Assembly (NCBI RefSeq): GCF_001638985.1
Contig: NW_017265161.1
Coordinates: 68,576-132,575 of the forward strand
From: Phycomyces blakesleeanus NRRL 1555(-)
Taxonomy: Eukaryota; Mucoromycota; Mucoromycetes; Mucorales; Phycomycetaceae
DNA: 64,000 bases
Reading direction: 5' to 3'
Below, one piece after another: positions 11,044 to 21,731 of the stretch. The notes beneath the pieces are model-generated. The model had not been told where the DNA came from, ran no database searches, and was given only the letters and a program-made list of their open reading frames with translations. The translations under genes were made by a program, and so were the position numbers. Every line of letters starts with the position of its first letter. Positions within the stretch are counted from its first letter, which is position 1.

Positions 11044-11117
11044 TGATTTCTGCCAGACTTGAACTGGCGACCGTCTGTGTGTTAGACAGACGTGATAACC
11101 AACTACACCAAGAAACC
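11044..11117 (-). tRNA. tRNA-Val (AAC)
   Basis: 74-nt cloverleaf read on the minus strand. Acceptor GGTTTCT/AGAAATC with discriminator A. A-box TGGTGTAGTTGG. Anticodon arm TCTGT-CTAACAC-ACAGA gives anticodon AAC. T-arm GCCAG-TTCAAGT-CTGGC. It closely resembles fungal tRNA-Val(AAC). A run of five T (minus strand) directly after the gene is a standard RNA polymerase III terminator. Its 5' end abuts the LINE at 11119, yet the gene is complete. It is identical to 37914-37987. Confidence 0.95.
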
Positions 11118-11118
11118 A

Positions 11119-11542
11119 CACTCTCTTCCACAACCAAATTATTTTTTGAATTCAAACCCAGCACAGTTTTACTTTTACCTCTTTTTCTCTATAACTACTA
11201 TATCAAACCTATCTGTTTTTTGCAGCAGGATTGATTGTCATAGTTGTTTTTATATATCTACCAATTTTCATTTTTTTTAATTGACTTTTTTTCAAATTGT
11301 TGGAATCATCATTGCAATCATCTTCACATCTGCGCCGAAATCACTCAAGATTGTCAGCATCTCCAACTACATCTCAATTGCCTGTACCTCTGTTATCGTC
11401 TCCAGCTCTTTTCTTCTTCTCTGAAGGTGGTTCTGGTGTTTTACCATCAACTTCGCACTTTTTTGTCCCAGTTTCAGACCTTTCTTTTTCTGCTTTGCCT
11501 GCTCCTGGTTCCCACGAAATTTTTTTTCAAGCTCCTCCAACA
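11119..11542 (+). other. 5' leader of LINE copy 1
   Basis: AT-rich leader between the element's 5' end and the first in-frame ATG of ORF1. The ORF1 frame is already open from about 11297 without an ATG, so the true start could be non-ATG or further upstream. The same holds for copy 2. Confidence 0.5.
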
Positions 11543-12784
11543 ATGATTGGTTCCCAAAAACAGGTGATTAATTCTACTGGCCGCCCTACTCCCACTGCTC
11601 TCATTTTGTCTGGCCTCAAGGCAGACTTTAAAAAATTGCACAATGTTTTGTCCTGTTCACGTTGCCAGACTACAGGCAAAATTGTTTCCAATGGGTCTAC
11701 TTCTCGTACTGGTAGCCCACAGTTTAAATGCAAATGTGGTGCAACATTTACTGCTTCATCCATGCAATCTTTGATCAATGCAGTCCAACACAAAATTCCT
11801 GAAGTTCGTTCTGCAAGTGAGCCTGTTGTGTCCCCTTCTGTTTCCATCTTGGGTCATAGTATTTCCATGGCAGATATCCATGAAATTGAATCTGACGTTG
11901 CACCTGTTCTTCCAACTGTAATGCCCACTCTTCAGGATATTTGGGACCGTTTCCAGGTTTATGATGAACGTCTTTCTGCATTGGAGGCTGTTCAAAAAGA
12001 GAATATTGAGTTGCGTAAGGCTCTTGCTACTGCAAACGCCACTATTGCACGTTTGACAAAGGAGAATGTTGATTTTTCTGTTGGTGCTGCAGCATCCAAA
12101 TATGCTACTATTGCTGCCTCTGTTCCAGTTGTTTCTCAGGCTGATTTTCCATCACTTCCTGCATCCCCGACCCATCATTCCACTGAACCCACCAAGACTT
12201 TCGTTTCTAAAACACCACGTAAAAGGGCTCCAACTGCTAGGGCCATTGCTGCTGTTGTTCGTGGCATGACAATTAAAGAAAATGCTGATCAGGGGTTTCA
12301 AATTGTTTATGTACCTAATGCTATCCGTCTCCCCATTAGTACTCAACGTCAACGTCTTAGGAAATTAAAGATAGACAATGCACGTGTGCTGGATCTCCAC
12401 TATCCTGATCGTAAGGTGATGGGAATGCTTGTACATAATGAGTATGCTCCTGAGCTCAAGACTATCCTGGCGAGTTATGGTGTTACTACTTTGGATAACT
12501 TTGATCCTCTGGACCCTGTTCACCTCCGTGACCCAGCTCTGGCCTCTCTTTCACTTGATGATAGGGCAACAAAAGCTATACATGTTCACAATGATTGTAT
12601 GCTACGTGCCATTGAATTCATTAGGGCTCCTGTCAAGTTTGCTGTTGCACGTTCCTTTTGCTCTCAGGGATGGATTAGTGATGACCAACTAGCTGAGATT
12701 GTTCCCCCACGACCCACCAAAAAAGACTTGGACATCTCTATACATACTGCCAGCATCACCATCCCTTCATTCTCTGATCTATGA
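11543..12784 (+). CDS. LINE ORF1 protein (Cys-rich motif and coiled coil)
   Basis: Nucleic-acid-binding protein expected to coat the LINE RNA. I chose the first in-frame ATG (11543, MIGSQKQVIN), giving 413 residues. The frame is open further upstream but without ATG. Near the N-terminus CSRCQTTGK...FKCKCGATF is a zinc-ribbon-like four-Cys set. A coiled coil follows around residues 140-180 (LSALEAVQKENIELRKAL). The C-terminal third resembles the RNA-binding-like domain of other ORF1 proteins in layout only. No CCHC knuckles are present. The stop TGA overlaps the ORF2 start as ATGA. It is nearly identical to 36245-37486; seen differences include SRC/SHC and FQVYD/FQAYD. Confidence 0.85.
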   Translation: MIGSQKQVINSTGRPTPTALILSGLKADFKKLHNVLSCSRCQTTGKIVSNGSTSRTGSPQFKCKCGATFTASSMQSLINAVQHKIPEVRSASEPVVSPSVSILGHSISMADIHEIESDVAPVLPTVMPTLQDIWDRFQVYDERLSALEAVQKENIELRKALATANATIARLTKENVDFSVGAAASKYATIAASVPVVSQADFPSLPASPTHHSTEPTKTFVSKTPRKRAPTARAIAAVVRGMTIKENADQGFQIVYVPNAIRLPISTQRQRLRKLKIDNARVLDLHYPDRKVMGMLVHNEYAPELKTILASYGVTTLDNFDPLDPVHLRDPALASLSLDDRATKAIHVHNDCMLRAIEFIRAPVKFAVARSFCSQGWISDDQLAEIVPPRPTKKDLDISIHTASITIPSFSDL

Positions 12785-15700
12785 ATTCAGTAACAATTAC
12801 ATTATGGAATGCAAATGGTCTTGCAAAACAGACCATACCTACGATCCTTTCATACGCTCCACTTACTTCCCTTCTTTTTATCACTGAAACGTGGCTTTTG
12901 TCCCCCCATCGTTATCCTACTTCTTGGCAGCAGTACCATACCTATGGTCAGTCTGTCCCCAATGCTAGCCGTGGCTGCATGGGTATTTCTCTTCTTGTAA
13001 ATCCTTCTTTCCCTTACCCCATTTCTATTGTTCCTTCTTCTTCTCCTTATGTTCTTTCTTGTATTGTATTTGATTTTCTTATTCATTGCATTTATCTTCC
13101 CCCTTCTCTTTCTGATGACGATGCAATTTCTATTCTTTATGACCTCCCCCTCTATTCTTCTTCTATTCCTTCTTCTAACACTATTTTTTGTGGTGATTTT
13201 AATTCACGTATGGGATCCTTTCTTGGTGACCATGCTATCACTTCGCGAGGAACTTCTTTTCTTCAGTGGATTCAGGCAACTGGTCTCACTTGTTGGAATG
13301 AATTACTTGCATTTGGTATTCCTACCTTTCTTTCTGGTGGCTCTGGTACCTCACGTTCCAGTGTCATTGATTTATTTCTTTCTACGTCCCCCCTTCTCAA
13401 TCCTTCTATGCAAATTCGTTCTGATCTTTCTTTAGGCTCTGATCACAAAATGGTCAACCTCACTTTCACTCCCTATGTTTCACCTCCCCCTCCCCCTACT
13501 AATCATCCGCGCCTACTTTGGAATCTTTCCAAGCTTGCTCAGCCTGACACTCTCAAGATCTACATTGATACAGCTTCTGCGTCATTGGACAATCTGACAG
13601 AGCAGTTCAGTGCTTTCCTTTCTTCTTCTTCTCCTCCTCCTGTAGATTCTCTGTGCTCTGCTTTTGCTCAAGCTATCTATGATGCTCTGGACACTGCTGT
13701 TGGTCGTCGTACACCACGTACCATGCAAAAGTACTGGTTCTGGTCAGTGGACCTTCAACAAGCAATGGATCTGAGAGAACGCAGCTACCAACGCTGGCGT
13801 CATTCTAGTGGTTTGCAGAAGGCTATATGCTGGATGCGCCATCAGGATGCATGTCATGCTGTTAGGTTGTCAGTCCAGCGTCGTCGACGTGAAACATGGA
13901 AAGAATTCTGCAACAAATTGGCAACACAAGACTTTGCAAAGACCACAGCAACAATGAAACGTATTAAAAGCCATCGTCAAACCAGTCCTGTCTTTGTGGA
14001 TCCGGGTGGACCTCAAGTAGCTGCTAACAAAATGGCTGATCATCTTCAACAGATTTTCTCAGGTCAATTTCTTCCTGCACGCCGCCCTCCAGACCAGACA
14101 GTGATGATTTCATCACCAATTGCAATTGATGAATCGTGTCCTTTTACTCATCTTTCTGTAGAGAGTGCAATTCTCAAGCTTCCTACACGCAAGGCTCCTG
14201 GTGTTGACCATCTTCGTGCTGAAATGCTTCACCCAATTGTTAAGCAAGTCTCTCCTGTTCTTTGTCTTTTGTTCCAGCTTTGTTGGCAATGGGGTTCTGC
14301 ACCTCTTGCATGGCGTACTGCACAAGTTGTCCCCATCTTTAAAAAGGGTGATACTCATGACCCTGCTAACTATCGTCCCATTAGCTTAACGTCTATCCTG
14401 AGAAAAGCCATGGAATATTGTCTACAGTTTCCTCTTGAAGATGTGTCTCCAACAATTGACATTGCACAGGGTGGATTCCGACGTCAACGTAGCTCCCTTG
14501 ATCAAGTTCTTTGTCTCCATGAGATGGTCCGTCGTCACACAGCTCTATTCAAAGCACCACCAGTCTTGGCTTTTCTTGATATCAAGTCTGCATTTGACAC
14601 TGTTGATCGTTCTGTAGTATGGACATCGTTACGTCCTCTTGCCTCTGATGCTATGTTAGCTTTGTTACAAAGTCTTTTTGACAATGTTCAAGTTGAGGTG
14701 TTGCTTTCTGGTGCAACATCCAGATCATTCCAACCATTGACTGGCGTTATGCAAGGATCTGTGCTTTCTCCCCACCTTTATTCTGTGTACATAAATTCTC
14801 TACCAGTTGCTCTTCGTGCTGCAGGGGAACTTTGTCACACAGTATTTAATCAGACTGCTGCCACAAGACTCAATGATCAATTAGTCAATTCACTACTTTT
14901 TGCTGACGATGTTGCCATCATTGCTACACCAGAAGCTATGCCTGTCATTCTGAATTCTGCTGAACAACATTCTCAAGAGCTAGGATATCGTTGGAGTCCC
15001 ACAAAGTGCATGATCCTTCACCATTCTTGTTCTCTTTCTCCTTTGTCATTCTCTCTCTACAATGTGCCTATTCCTCATGCTCATTCGTTTCCTTACCTTG
15101 GTGTTCCCTTCTCAGCAAAGGGGATTATTGATCTATCTCTTCTCATCTCTCATAATTGTGTCTCTGCTATCAACAGCATGCGTGCTCTTCAATTACTTGG
15201 TGTCAATCACACTGGGTTGTCACGTCTACTCTCAATTCATTTGTATTGCCAGTTTATTCATCCACAATTTGAGTATGGCCTGGCAATATCCTGCTTCAAC
15301 ATCAAACAAGTTGCTGTGCTTGAAAAGGCCCAGAACACATGCTTACACATGATTTTTGGAGGTCACTCCACATCTTCTACATCTGTTTTCCGTCGCCTTG
15401 GGAATCTTCTTAGCATGAGGGAGAGGATCTTGACTCTTGGTTTCAAGTTTGTATATCGTGCTTTCTGGTTGCCTGATGAGGCTCTGTTTACTCTTCTTCG
15501 ACCTGTTCTTACAAACCCAGCACACCAATGGTTTAAGCTTTTAGCTAATCCCATTTGGTTGTCTCTCTCCAATCGTCAGAATGCTGATTCTAAAGCTTGC
15601 AAGCATGCCATTCATTCATTTTTGAACCAGGGCCTCTCCTTGAAACGCTCTCAACAAATACTTCTCTCTGCTTGCCGTCCTTCTCTTGGTGTTGACCCTA

Positions 15701-16077
15701 TTCTCTGGCTTCCCATGACTAACTATGAATGTAGTAGATTCATACGCTGGCGTATGGGGTGGCTTCCTGGACGTCCTCAACCTTGTTCCTGTGGATTGCA
15801 TACCACCAGCCGTCATCATGTCATTGAGTGCACTGGAGCTGCAATTTGTCTCCATCTCTATTCTACAGTACAACCCAATCCAATTGATTATGTACTCAAT
15901 ATGCTGCCTATGAAGAAACTTAAAAACAACAAGAACAATGCCTTCTGGATCTTTACTTGGCCAATTCTTTGTAGAATCATATTGGACATAGAACAGATCT
16001 GTCTCCCTGGGGTTGATCTTGCTGATCATGCTGCAACAGACAGAGGACAACTCTTCTTGAACTGGCTACCCAAATGA
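12781..16077 (+). CDS. LINE ORF2: APE endonuclease plus reverse transcriptase
   Basis: 1098 residues, uninterrupted. Residues 1-230 are an APE-type endonuclease: TLWNANGL, FITETWL, FCGDFNSRMG and GSDHKMV hold the expected Asn, Glu, Asp and Asp-His positions. The reverse transcriptase spans about 460-800, with RKAPGVDHLRAEML, YRPISLTSIL, LAFLDIKSAFDTVD (about 598) and the catalytic FADDVAI (about 706). Near residue 1001 there is a Cys-rich CSCG...HHVIEC motif, typical of LINE C-termini. No RNase H domain is seen. It starts at the ATG of the ATGA overlap with ORF1, suggesting termination-reinitiation. All catalytic residues I can check are present, so the copy may be active. It is an APE-type LINE. 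The clade is not assigned. Confidence 0.92.
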   Translation: MNSVTITLWNANGLAKQTIPTILSYAPLTSLLFITETWLLSPHRYPTSWQQYHTYGQSVPNASRGCMGISLLVNPSFPYPISIVPSSSPYVLSCIVFDFLIHCIYLPPSLSDDDAISILYDLPLYSSSIPSSNTIFCGDFNSRMGSFLGDHAITSRGTSFLQWIQATGLTCWNELLAFGIPTFLSGGSGTSRSSVIDLFLSTSPLLNPSMQIRSDLSLGSDHKMVNLTFTPYVSPPPPPTNHPRLLWNLSKLAQPDTLKIYIDTASASLDNLTEQFSAFLSSSSPPPVDSLCSAFAQAIYDALDTAVGRRTPRTMQKYWFWSVDLQQAMDLRERSYQRWRHSSGLQKAICWMRHQDACHAVRLSVQRRRRETWKEFCNKLATQDFAKTTATMKRIKSHRQTSPVFVDPGGPQVAANKMADHLQQIFSGQFLPARRPPDQTVMISSPIAIDESCPFTHLSVESAILKLPTRKAPGVDHLRAEMLHPIVKQVSPVLCLLFQLCWQWGSAPLAWRTAQVVPIFKKGDTHDPANYRPISLTSILRKAMEYCLQFPLEDVSPTIDIAQGGFRRQRSSLDQVLCLHEMVRRHTALFKAPPVLAFLDIKSAFDTVDRSVVWTSLRPLASDAMLALLQSLFDNVQVEVLLSGATSRSFQPLTGVMQGSVLSPHLYSVYINSLPVALRAAGELCHTVFNQTAATRLNDQLVNSLLFADDVAIIATPEAMPVILNSAEQHSQELGYRWSPTKCMILHHSCSLSPLSFSLYNVPIPHAHSFPYLGVPFSAKGIIDLSLLISHNCVSAINSMRALQLLGVNHTGLSRLLSIHLYCQFIHPQFEYGLAISCFNIKQVAVLEKAQNTCLHMIFGGHSTSSTSVFRRLGNLLSMRERILTLGFKFVYRAFWLPDEALFTLLRPVLTNPAHQWFKLLANPIWLSLSNRQNADSKACKHAIHSFLNQGLSLKRSQQILLSACRPSLGVDPILWLPMTNYECSRFIRWRMGWLPGRPQPCSCGLHTTSRHHVIECTGAAICLHLYSTVQPNPIDYVLNMLPMKKLKNNKNNAFWIFTWPILCRIILDIEQICLPGVDLADHAATDRGQLFLNWLPK

Positions 16078-16334
16078 GACTGGCCATCTCCTTTTATTTT
16101 TAGTTTAGATCTGTATTAGTCTTAGTTTCCATTTATTGCATGAATTTCATGCATGCTTCATATTTTATTCTTATCTCCCTTTTTTTGTATCCCTTAGCTT
16201 AGTTTCCCTTTCTAGTTTTTCCCATTTTCTCCCTAGGGTTTTTTTCCTTTCTATTATTCTTTTTTGTACTCTTAAAGGCGGGCAATAGCTCTATAGTGCG
16301 TGTGCCCACTAGCCTTTCAATAAAAATCTTTTAT
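16078..16334 (+). other. 3' UTR of LINE copy 1
   Basis: T-rich untranslated region. The terminal segment (GCCTTTCAATAAAAATC, about 16311-16327) is conserved with copy 2 reversed (about 20250-20266). Such conserved 3' ends usually serve template recognition in LINEs, which is inference. Confidence 0.6.
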
Positions 16335-16350
16335 CTACACCAAGAAACCA

Positions 16351-16815
16351 TTACATTTTATGACATGTAATGTAATAATCTTGTTGGCCTTAGTTCAAAA
16401 ACCAAATTCTACCAAGTTCAGACCTTCTTTTGAAAACCCCTTTTTATTTGTCTTCAAAATTTTAATTTTTATTTTAAATTCTTTTTTCCATTTTCACAAA
16501 ATCGTCTTTTTTCAAGAACCAATTGTCTGAAAAGTAAAATCTTTCCCCTTTATTTTTTCCCGAAATTGTTTTCTCCCTTTTCTTTTTATTTTATTCCTGC
16601 ACACTAAATGTTAGGCTTCCTCTCAAATATTACTTTATCAAAATTGTTAACTAAATAGTTTTCCCTTTATTTATAGCATACTTCTTTCTAATATTTTTCT
16701 TTTCTTGTAATTATATATTACAACTTCATCTATTTCTTCTTTCATGACAAAATATTTATACAGTTATTTTTCTTTGTATTTTTATTTACAATTATCTCAT
16801 TGAGTTTTATCTAGC
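16351..16815. other. AT-rich flank of the tRNA locus
   Basis: Sequence that would have lain upstream of the tRNA-Val gene before LINE insertion. T-rich, with no ORF, repeat or RNA gene recognised. Confidence 0.4.
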
Positions 16816-17348
16816 TGTTGTAAATGAGTATTGACTATTGCTGTAATTGAGAATAAGTCTGAAGGAAATAATATAAGGCCTCAGCTATTCCAGTCAAAGG
16901 TGTCTACTGATTACTTTATTATTTAACACACAGATTTAGCATGCATGATAGTGATTATATTTCATATGATGATATGACCATAATATGGGATACATCAGTG
17001 GATTATTATAAGCATAATTATAACTCATAAACACATTTACTTTTGATGTTAATACTTTGTTGGGACTACACACATTTATATAATTAATCATACATTAATT
17101 ATCCCAAGATCACGTTGTTCTGATTAAGGCTCAGATAGGATCGATTACCTGACCTCAGTCATATAATTTTCCCAATCCAAAATAATATAAATAGCAGTAG
17201 TAGTTCAGTGTAGAAACCTGGAAAAACTTTGATACAAAATCCTTTCTCAATAAACAAAACCTACACAAGTTCTCACGAATCTTCATTCCTAATCTCAAAT
17301 CTTCAATTCTTCCTCTTAAAAACTTCTTCAACTTCAACCACTACAACA
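16816..17348 (+). repeat. LTR, family 5, second copy
   Basis: 533 bp, TGTTGTAAATGAG...CACTACAACA, closely similar to the reverse complement of 8963-9495. It has a TATA-like AATATAAATAG near 17188. The flanks are CTAGC on the left and CAGCC on the right, so the target duplication is absent or decayed. Its right end abuts the satellite block. Confidence 0.85.
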
Positions 17349-18911
17349 CAGCCAATCTGATATATATATAAGTGGATAACAGTCAATCTCATATATATAT
17401 AAGCTGAAGACTACCAATCAAGTATATATATAAATAAATGATATCTGATCTGATATATATGTAAATCAATAACAGTCAATTTGCATTATATATATATATA
17501 TTTATCACATTCAATTTACTACTTATATAAGTTAATAAAATATAATATATAATCAATATTAGTTAATAACATTTGATTTATTACTAATATTAGCCTATAA
17601 CATCTTATCTATCTCTGATATTAGTTAATACTATTGGATCTATCACATTATATATATTCACACTTGTTAATATCCAAGTCATATTCGATCATCTTGTCAA
17701 ATATAAGTTACATACTCTAATCATATTTAATCTTTAATTTTATATATATTCACAACTCTTTTATAATCTTTATATATATATAATATATAAATACATTAAA
17801 ATTATAATAAATATTAATAAGTTGACTTGTTCATATATTTTTTTATTGATCTATATAATAATATTTTGATTTTTATAAGAAAATTAGTAAAAAAATATGA
17901 AAACTAGTTTTTATTAATTCTATACTTGCTCCTTACATATTTCGATACTTTTATATTATACTACTAAATTTTCTTTACATAGCAAAATAAATTAAAAAAT
18001 TATTACTTAGTAAGAATTTGAACTTTCATTAGAAGAGATATATTTAATTAATGTTGGAATGGCTATTTGATAGTTTAAGGTTAAATGTTTTTCCATGCCA
18101 AGCTTTTACATAGTTGCTATTTATATAATCTATCTTCGCACACTAAAAATGCTAAGACTTCTTATACTAAATATATTCAGACTAACCAAAAAAGGAAATT
18201 TTTCTGGAAAAAAGCTATTCTTTATCATTTTTCCCACAAATTCAATTGTATTGTTTACGTAGATCATTTATGCGAGATTATGCATGATTATGCACATTAT
18301 ATAACAAGTATAGCCAAAAGTTACCAATTTTTTTCAGCAATTCAATCATATTGTTTACGTTACGCAAATATACATAATAATATATGTTACACAAACTTTA
18401 TTTTTTATATTTTTTATATATGTTTATATATAAATATCTAAGATTAAGCAATATTATATAAGTTAACAACAGCTAATTGACACTATATGTAAATCAATTA
18501 TAGACAATCTCATATATATATAAGTTAATTATGATTGATTAGCTTGTATATATAATATAATTATAGTCAATCTTATATATATATAAGTTGATGACAGTCG
18601 ATCTGGTATATATATAAACTATTGACAGTATATCTTATATATGTATAAGCTGATGACAGGCAATCTAATAAATATATAAGTTGTTGACCGCCAATCAGGT
18701 ATATATATAAGTTGTTGACTAATGATCTGATATATATATAAGTTGTTGACTGTTGATCTGATATATATATAAGTTGATGATCACCAATCAAATATATATA
18801 TAAGTTGTTGACTGCCAATTGAGTTTATATATAAGTTGTTGACCACCAATCAGTTATATATATAAGCTGATGACAGGTGATTCACACTATATATAAATAT
18901 ATGATATCTAA

Positions 18912-18948
<37 letters not shown>

Positions 18949-19360
18949 TGGATAACAGTCAATCTTATACATATATAATCTGAACACTGCCAATCTAGTA
19001 TATATATAAATAAATGATATCTGATCTAATATATATGTAAATCAATAACAGTCAATCTGTATTATGTATATATATTTATCACATCTAATTTACTACTTAT
19101 ATAAGTTAATAAAATATAATATATAATTAATATTAGCCAATAACATTTGATTTATCACTAATATTAGTCTATAACATCTTATCTATCTCTGATATTAGTC
19201 AATAACATTGGATTTATCACATTATATATATTCACACTTGTCAATACCCAAGTCATATCCAATCATCTCATCAAATATAAGTTATAGACTCTAATCATAT
19301 TTAATCTTTAATTTTATATATACTCACAACTCTTTTATAATTGTTCTATATATATATGTT
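17349..19360 (+). repeat. AT-rich satellite block, copy 1
   Basis: Degenerate tandem units of about 31-34 bp built around TATATATATAAG followed by TTGTTGACYGCCAATC-type sequence. The cleanest run is about 18590-18880. The array is split by about 500 bp of non-tandem sequence (roughly 17900-18430) containing TTTTTCCATGCCAAGC. The same array-core-array order recurs at 54545-56358. No coding evidence. Repeated short ORFs across it are translations of the satellite. Confidence 0.85.
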
Positions 19361-20226
19361 TAAGGGTAACAGATACATCACAATTTTAATAATAAATGTT
19401 TGATACGTGTGGTGCTTATATTTGTAGTAAGTGTTGACAGGTGATGTTATCATGGTTTTTGAGGTTGAATGGATTTGTAGATATGAAATAATCTCTCTTT
19501 TTCACAAGAGAGAAAAAGCCAAACTCAAAAGAGAAAGTAGAATTAAAGATAATAAAATTAATAAGAGAAAAATAAGAGAAAAACAGTACTATTGATCAAT
19601 CTCGATAGACTTGACTCAATATACTCGAATAATCAAACAAGTAAAATATCAACAGCATTAAACAGTAAAAGAACTTGTTGTCAGAAAACAAGACAAAAAA
19701 TCAATGTTTATTAAATGCAAATATTACGATATTTATAGTTTTTCAATTAACTTGTTGAATAGTTAAATAAATAAAATTAAAAAAAAATTATATAATAAAA
19801 GTTGTATAATTGATGATCTATTAAATATGATTTGTTCTTTACTATCATTAAGTACAAATAAAATAAAATAATTATTAAATCATAATCATGAAGATAACTA
19901 TGCTTGTAAGAATATATAATAAAAATAATATTAATTCCAAGTTGATTCATTCAGTTAAATATAGTGAGAAAATACAATATGATATGTAGTTATCTAAAGT
20001 TATTGTTGACAAAATGATGTTTCTTTGTTGTACTTATTGTTGTTTTGCTCTACAAATAAAAAAATTGCTTTCTATTCAGTCTCGTCTACCATTGGAAAAT
20101 CGAAAATAATAATAATAGAATATAATTTTCTAGAATTACAAAGAATTCTGCAATGTCATCACACTGCCGGACAACCGAAATTGTTAAGCACCAACTATTT
20201 TTACAATACTCTGTGTTAAGCGTATT
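19361..20226. other. AT-rich intergenic stretch
   Basis: No gene recognised. The last bases, to 20226, are the flank of the truncated tRNA-start sequence TGGTTTCTTGGTATAG (20227-20242), which is the 3'-side target duplication of LINE copy 2. Confidence 0.4.
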
Positions 20227-21289
20227 TGGTTTCTTGGTATAGGTAAAAGATTTTTATTGAAAGGCTAGTGGGCACACACACTATAGAGCTATTGCCCGCC
20301 TTTAAGAGTACAAAAAAGAATAATAGAAAGGAAAAAAACCCTAGGGAGAAAATGGGAAAAACTAGAAAGGGAAACTAAGCTAAGGGATACAAAAAAAGGG
20401 AGATAAGAATAAAATATGAAGCATGCATGAAATTCATGCAATAAATGGAAACTAAGACTAATACAGATCTAAACTAAAAATAAAAGGAGATGGCCAGTCT
20501 CATTTGGGTAGCCAGTTCAAGAAGAGTTGTCCTCTGTCTGTTGCAGCATGATCAGCAAGATCAACCCCAGGGAGACAGATCTGTTCTATGTCCAATATGA
20601 TTCTACAAAGAATTGGCCAAGTAAAGATCCAGAAGGCATTGTTCTTGTTGTTTTTAAGTTTCTTCATAGGCAGCATATTGAGTACATAATCAATTGGATT
20701 GGGTTGTACTGTAGAATAGAGATGGAGACAAATTGCAGCTCCAGTGCACTCAATGACATGATGACGGCTGGTGGTATGCAATCCACAGGAACAAGGTTGA
20801 GGACGTCCAGGAAGCCACCCCATACGCCAGCGTATGAATCTACTACATTCATAGTTAGTCATGGGAAGCCAGAGAATAGGGTCAACACCAAGAGAAGGAC
20901 GGCAAGCAGAGAGAAGTATTTGTTGAGAGCGTTTCAAGGAGAGGCCCTGGTTCAAAAATGAATGAATGGCATGCTTGCAAGCTTTAGAATCAGCATTCTG
21001 ACGATTGGAGAGAGACAACCAAATGGGATTAGCTAAAAGCTTAAACCATTGGTGTGCTGGGTTTGTAAGAACAGGTCGAAGAAGAGTAAACAGAGCCTCA
21101 TCAGGCAACCAGAAAGCACGATATACAAACTTGAAACCAAGAGTCAAGATCCTCTCCCTCATGCTAAGAAGATTCCCAAGGCGACGGAAAACAGATGTAG
21201 AAGATGTGGAGTGACCTCCAAAAATCATGTGTAAGCATGTGTTCTGGGCCTTTTCAAGCACAGCAACTTGTTTGATGTTGAAGCAGGAT

Positions 21290-21710
21290 TGTGGTGATCC
21301 AGACACTTGGTTGTTGGATTTATTACATCTAAGAACATATTCCTATTATTATAGTAAAACAGCTATCATTACAAGAACAAATGAATAATTTATTTATTTT
21401 ACTTATGGTAAATCAATAAGACCAATAATTAATTACAGTAAGTACTGTAATTATGACAGCTCAGTAAGTACTGAGTTAATATGAGGACACTGCAATTAGA
21501 TTAAATTATAAACATAGCAGTACCAGCTCTCTAATATCTAAATGAACTCAGACTTAAGAAATTAAGATGTGACTGACAAAGCAGATCGTGTTTTGATATA
21601 AAAAGGACAACTTTGTATTCTTTAATAAAGGCAACCTATATACAGTCTCAAAGTATTCTTATATACGTCTCAATCTTTTTACTGTTGATTTTATTCTATA
21701 AAACTTCACA
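21290..21710 (+). repeat. Left LTR of the chromovirus
   Basis: TGTGGTGATCC...AACTTCACA, 421 bp. A TATA-like GATATAAAAAGG at about 21596 probably marks the promoter. Only 21 bp separate the LTR from the Gag ATG, and they contain no recognisable tRNA primer site starting with TGG. Confidence 0.95.
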
Positions 21711-21731
21711 TTTTTTACTTTGAATTCTATA

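Larger units (their letters stand above)
11119..16334 (+). mobile_element. tRNA-targeted LINE, copy 1, intact, 5.2 kb
   Basis: Non-LTR retrotransposon with two overlapping intact ORFs. The 16-bp duplication CTACACCAAGAAACCA lies at 11103-11118 and 16335-16350. On the minus strand this is base -1 plus nucleotides 1-15 of tRNA-Val. The element therefore sits head-to-head with a complete tRNA gene, and a second copy of the tRNA start lies at its 3' end. The 3' end is CAATAAAAATCTTTTAT, with no long poly(A). Copy 2 (20243-37912) ends the same way, at another tRNA-start sequence. Confidence 0.93.

Noticed and set aside
16335..16350. tRNA gene at the 3' end of LINE copy 1
   Set aside because: Again only the 15-nt tRNA start plus one base. 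No anticodon or T-arm follows.
17349..19360. CRISPR-like repeat array
   Set aside because: Units are degenerate AT-rich satellites without unique constant-length spacers, in a eukaryotic context, and no cas genes are present.
19440..19700. Possible additional LTR beginning TGTTGACAGG
   Set aside because: I found no matching end, no target duplication and no second copy in the window.
20227..20242. A third tRNA gene
   Set aside because: Only the first 15 bases of a tRNA-Val plus one flanking base are present. It is the target-duplication stub of LINE copy 2.
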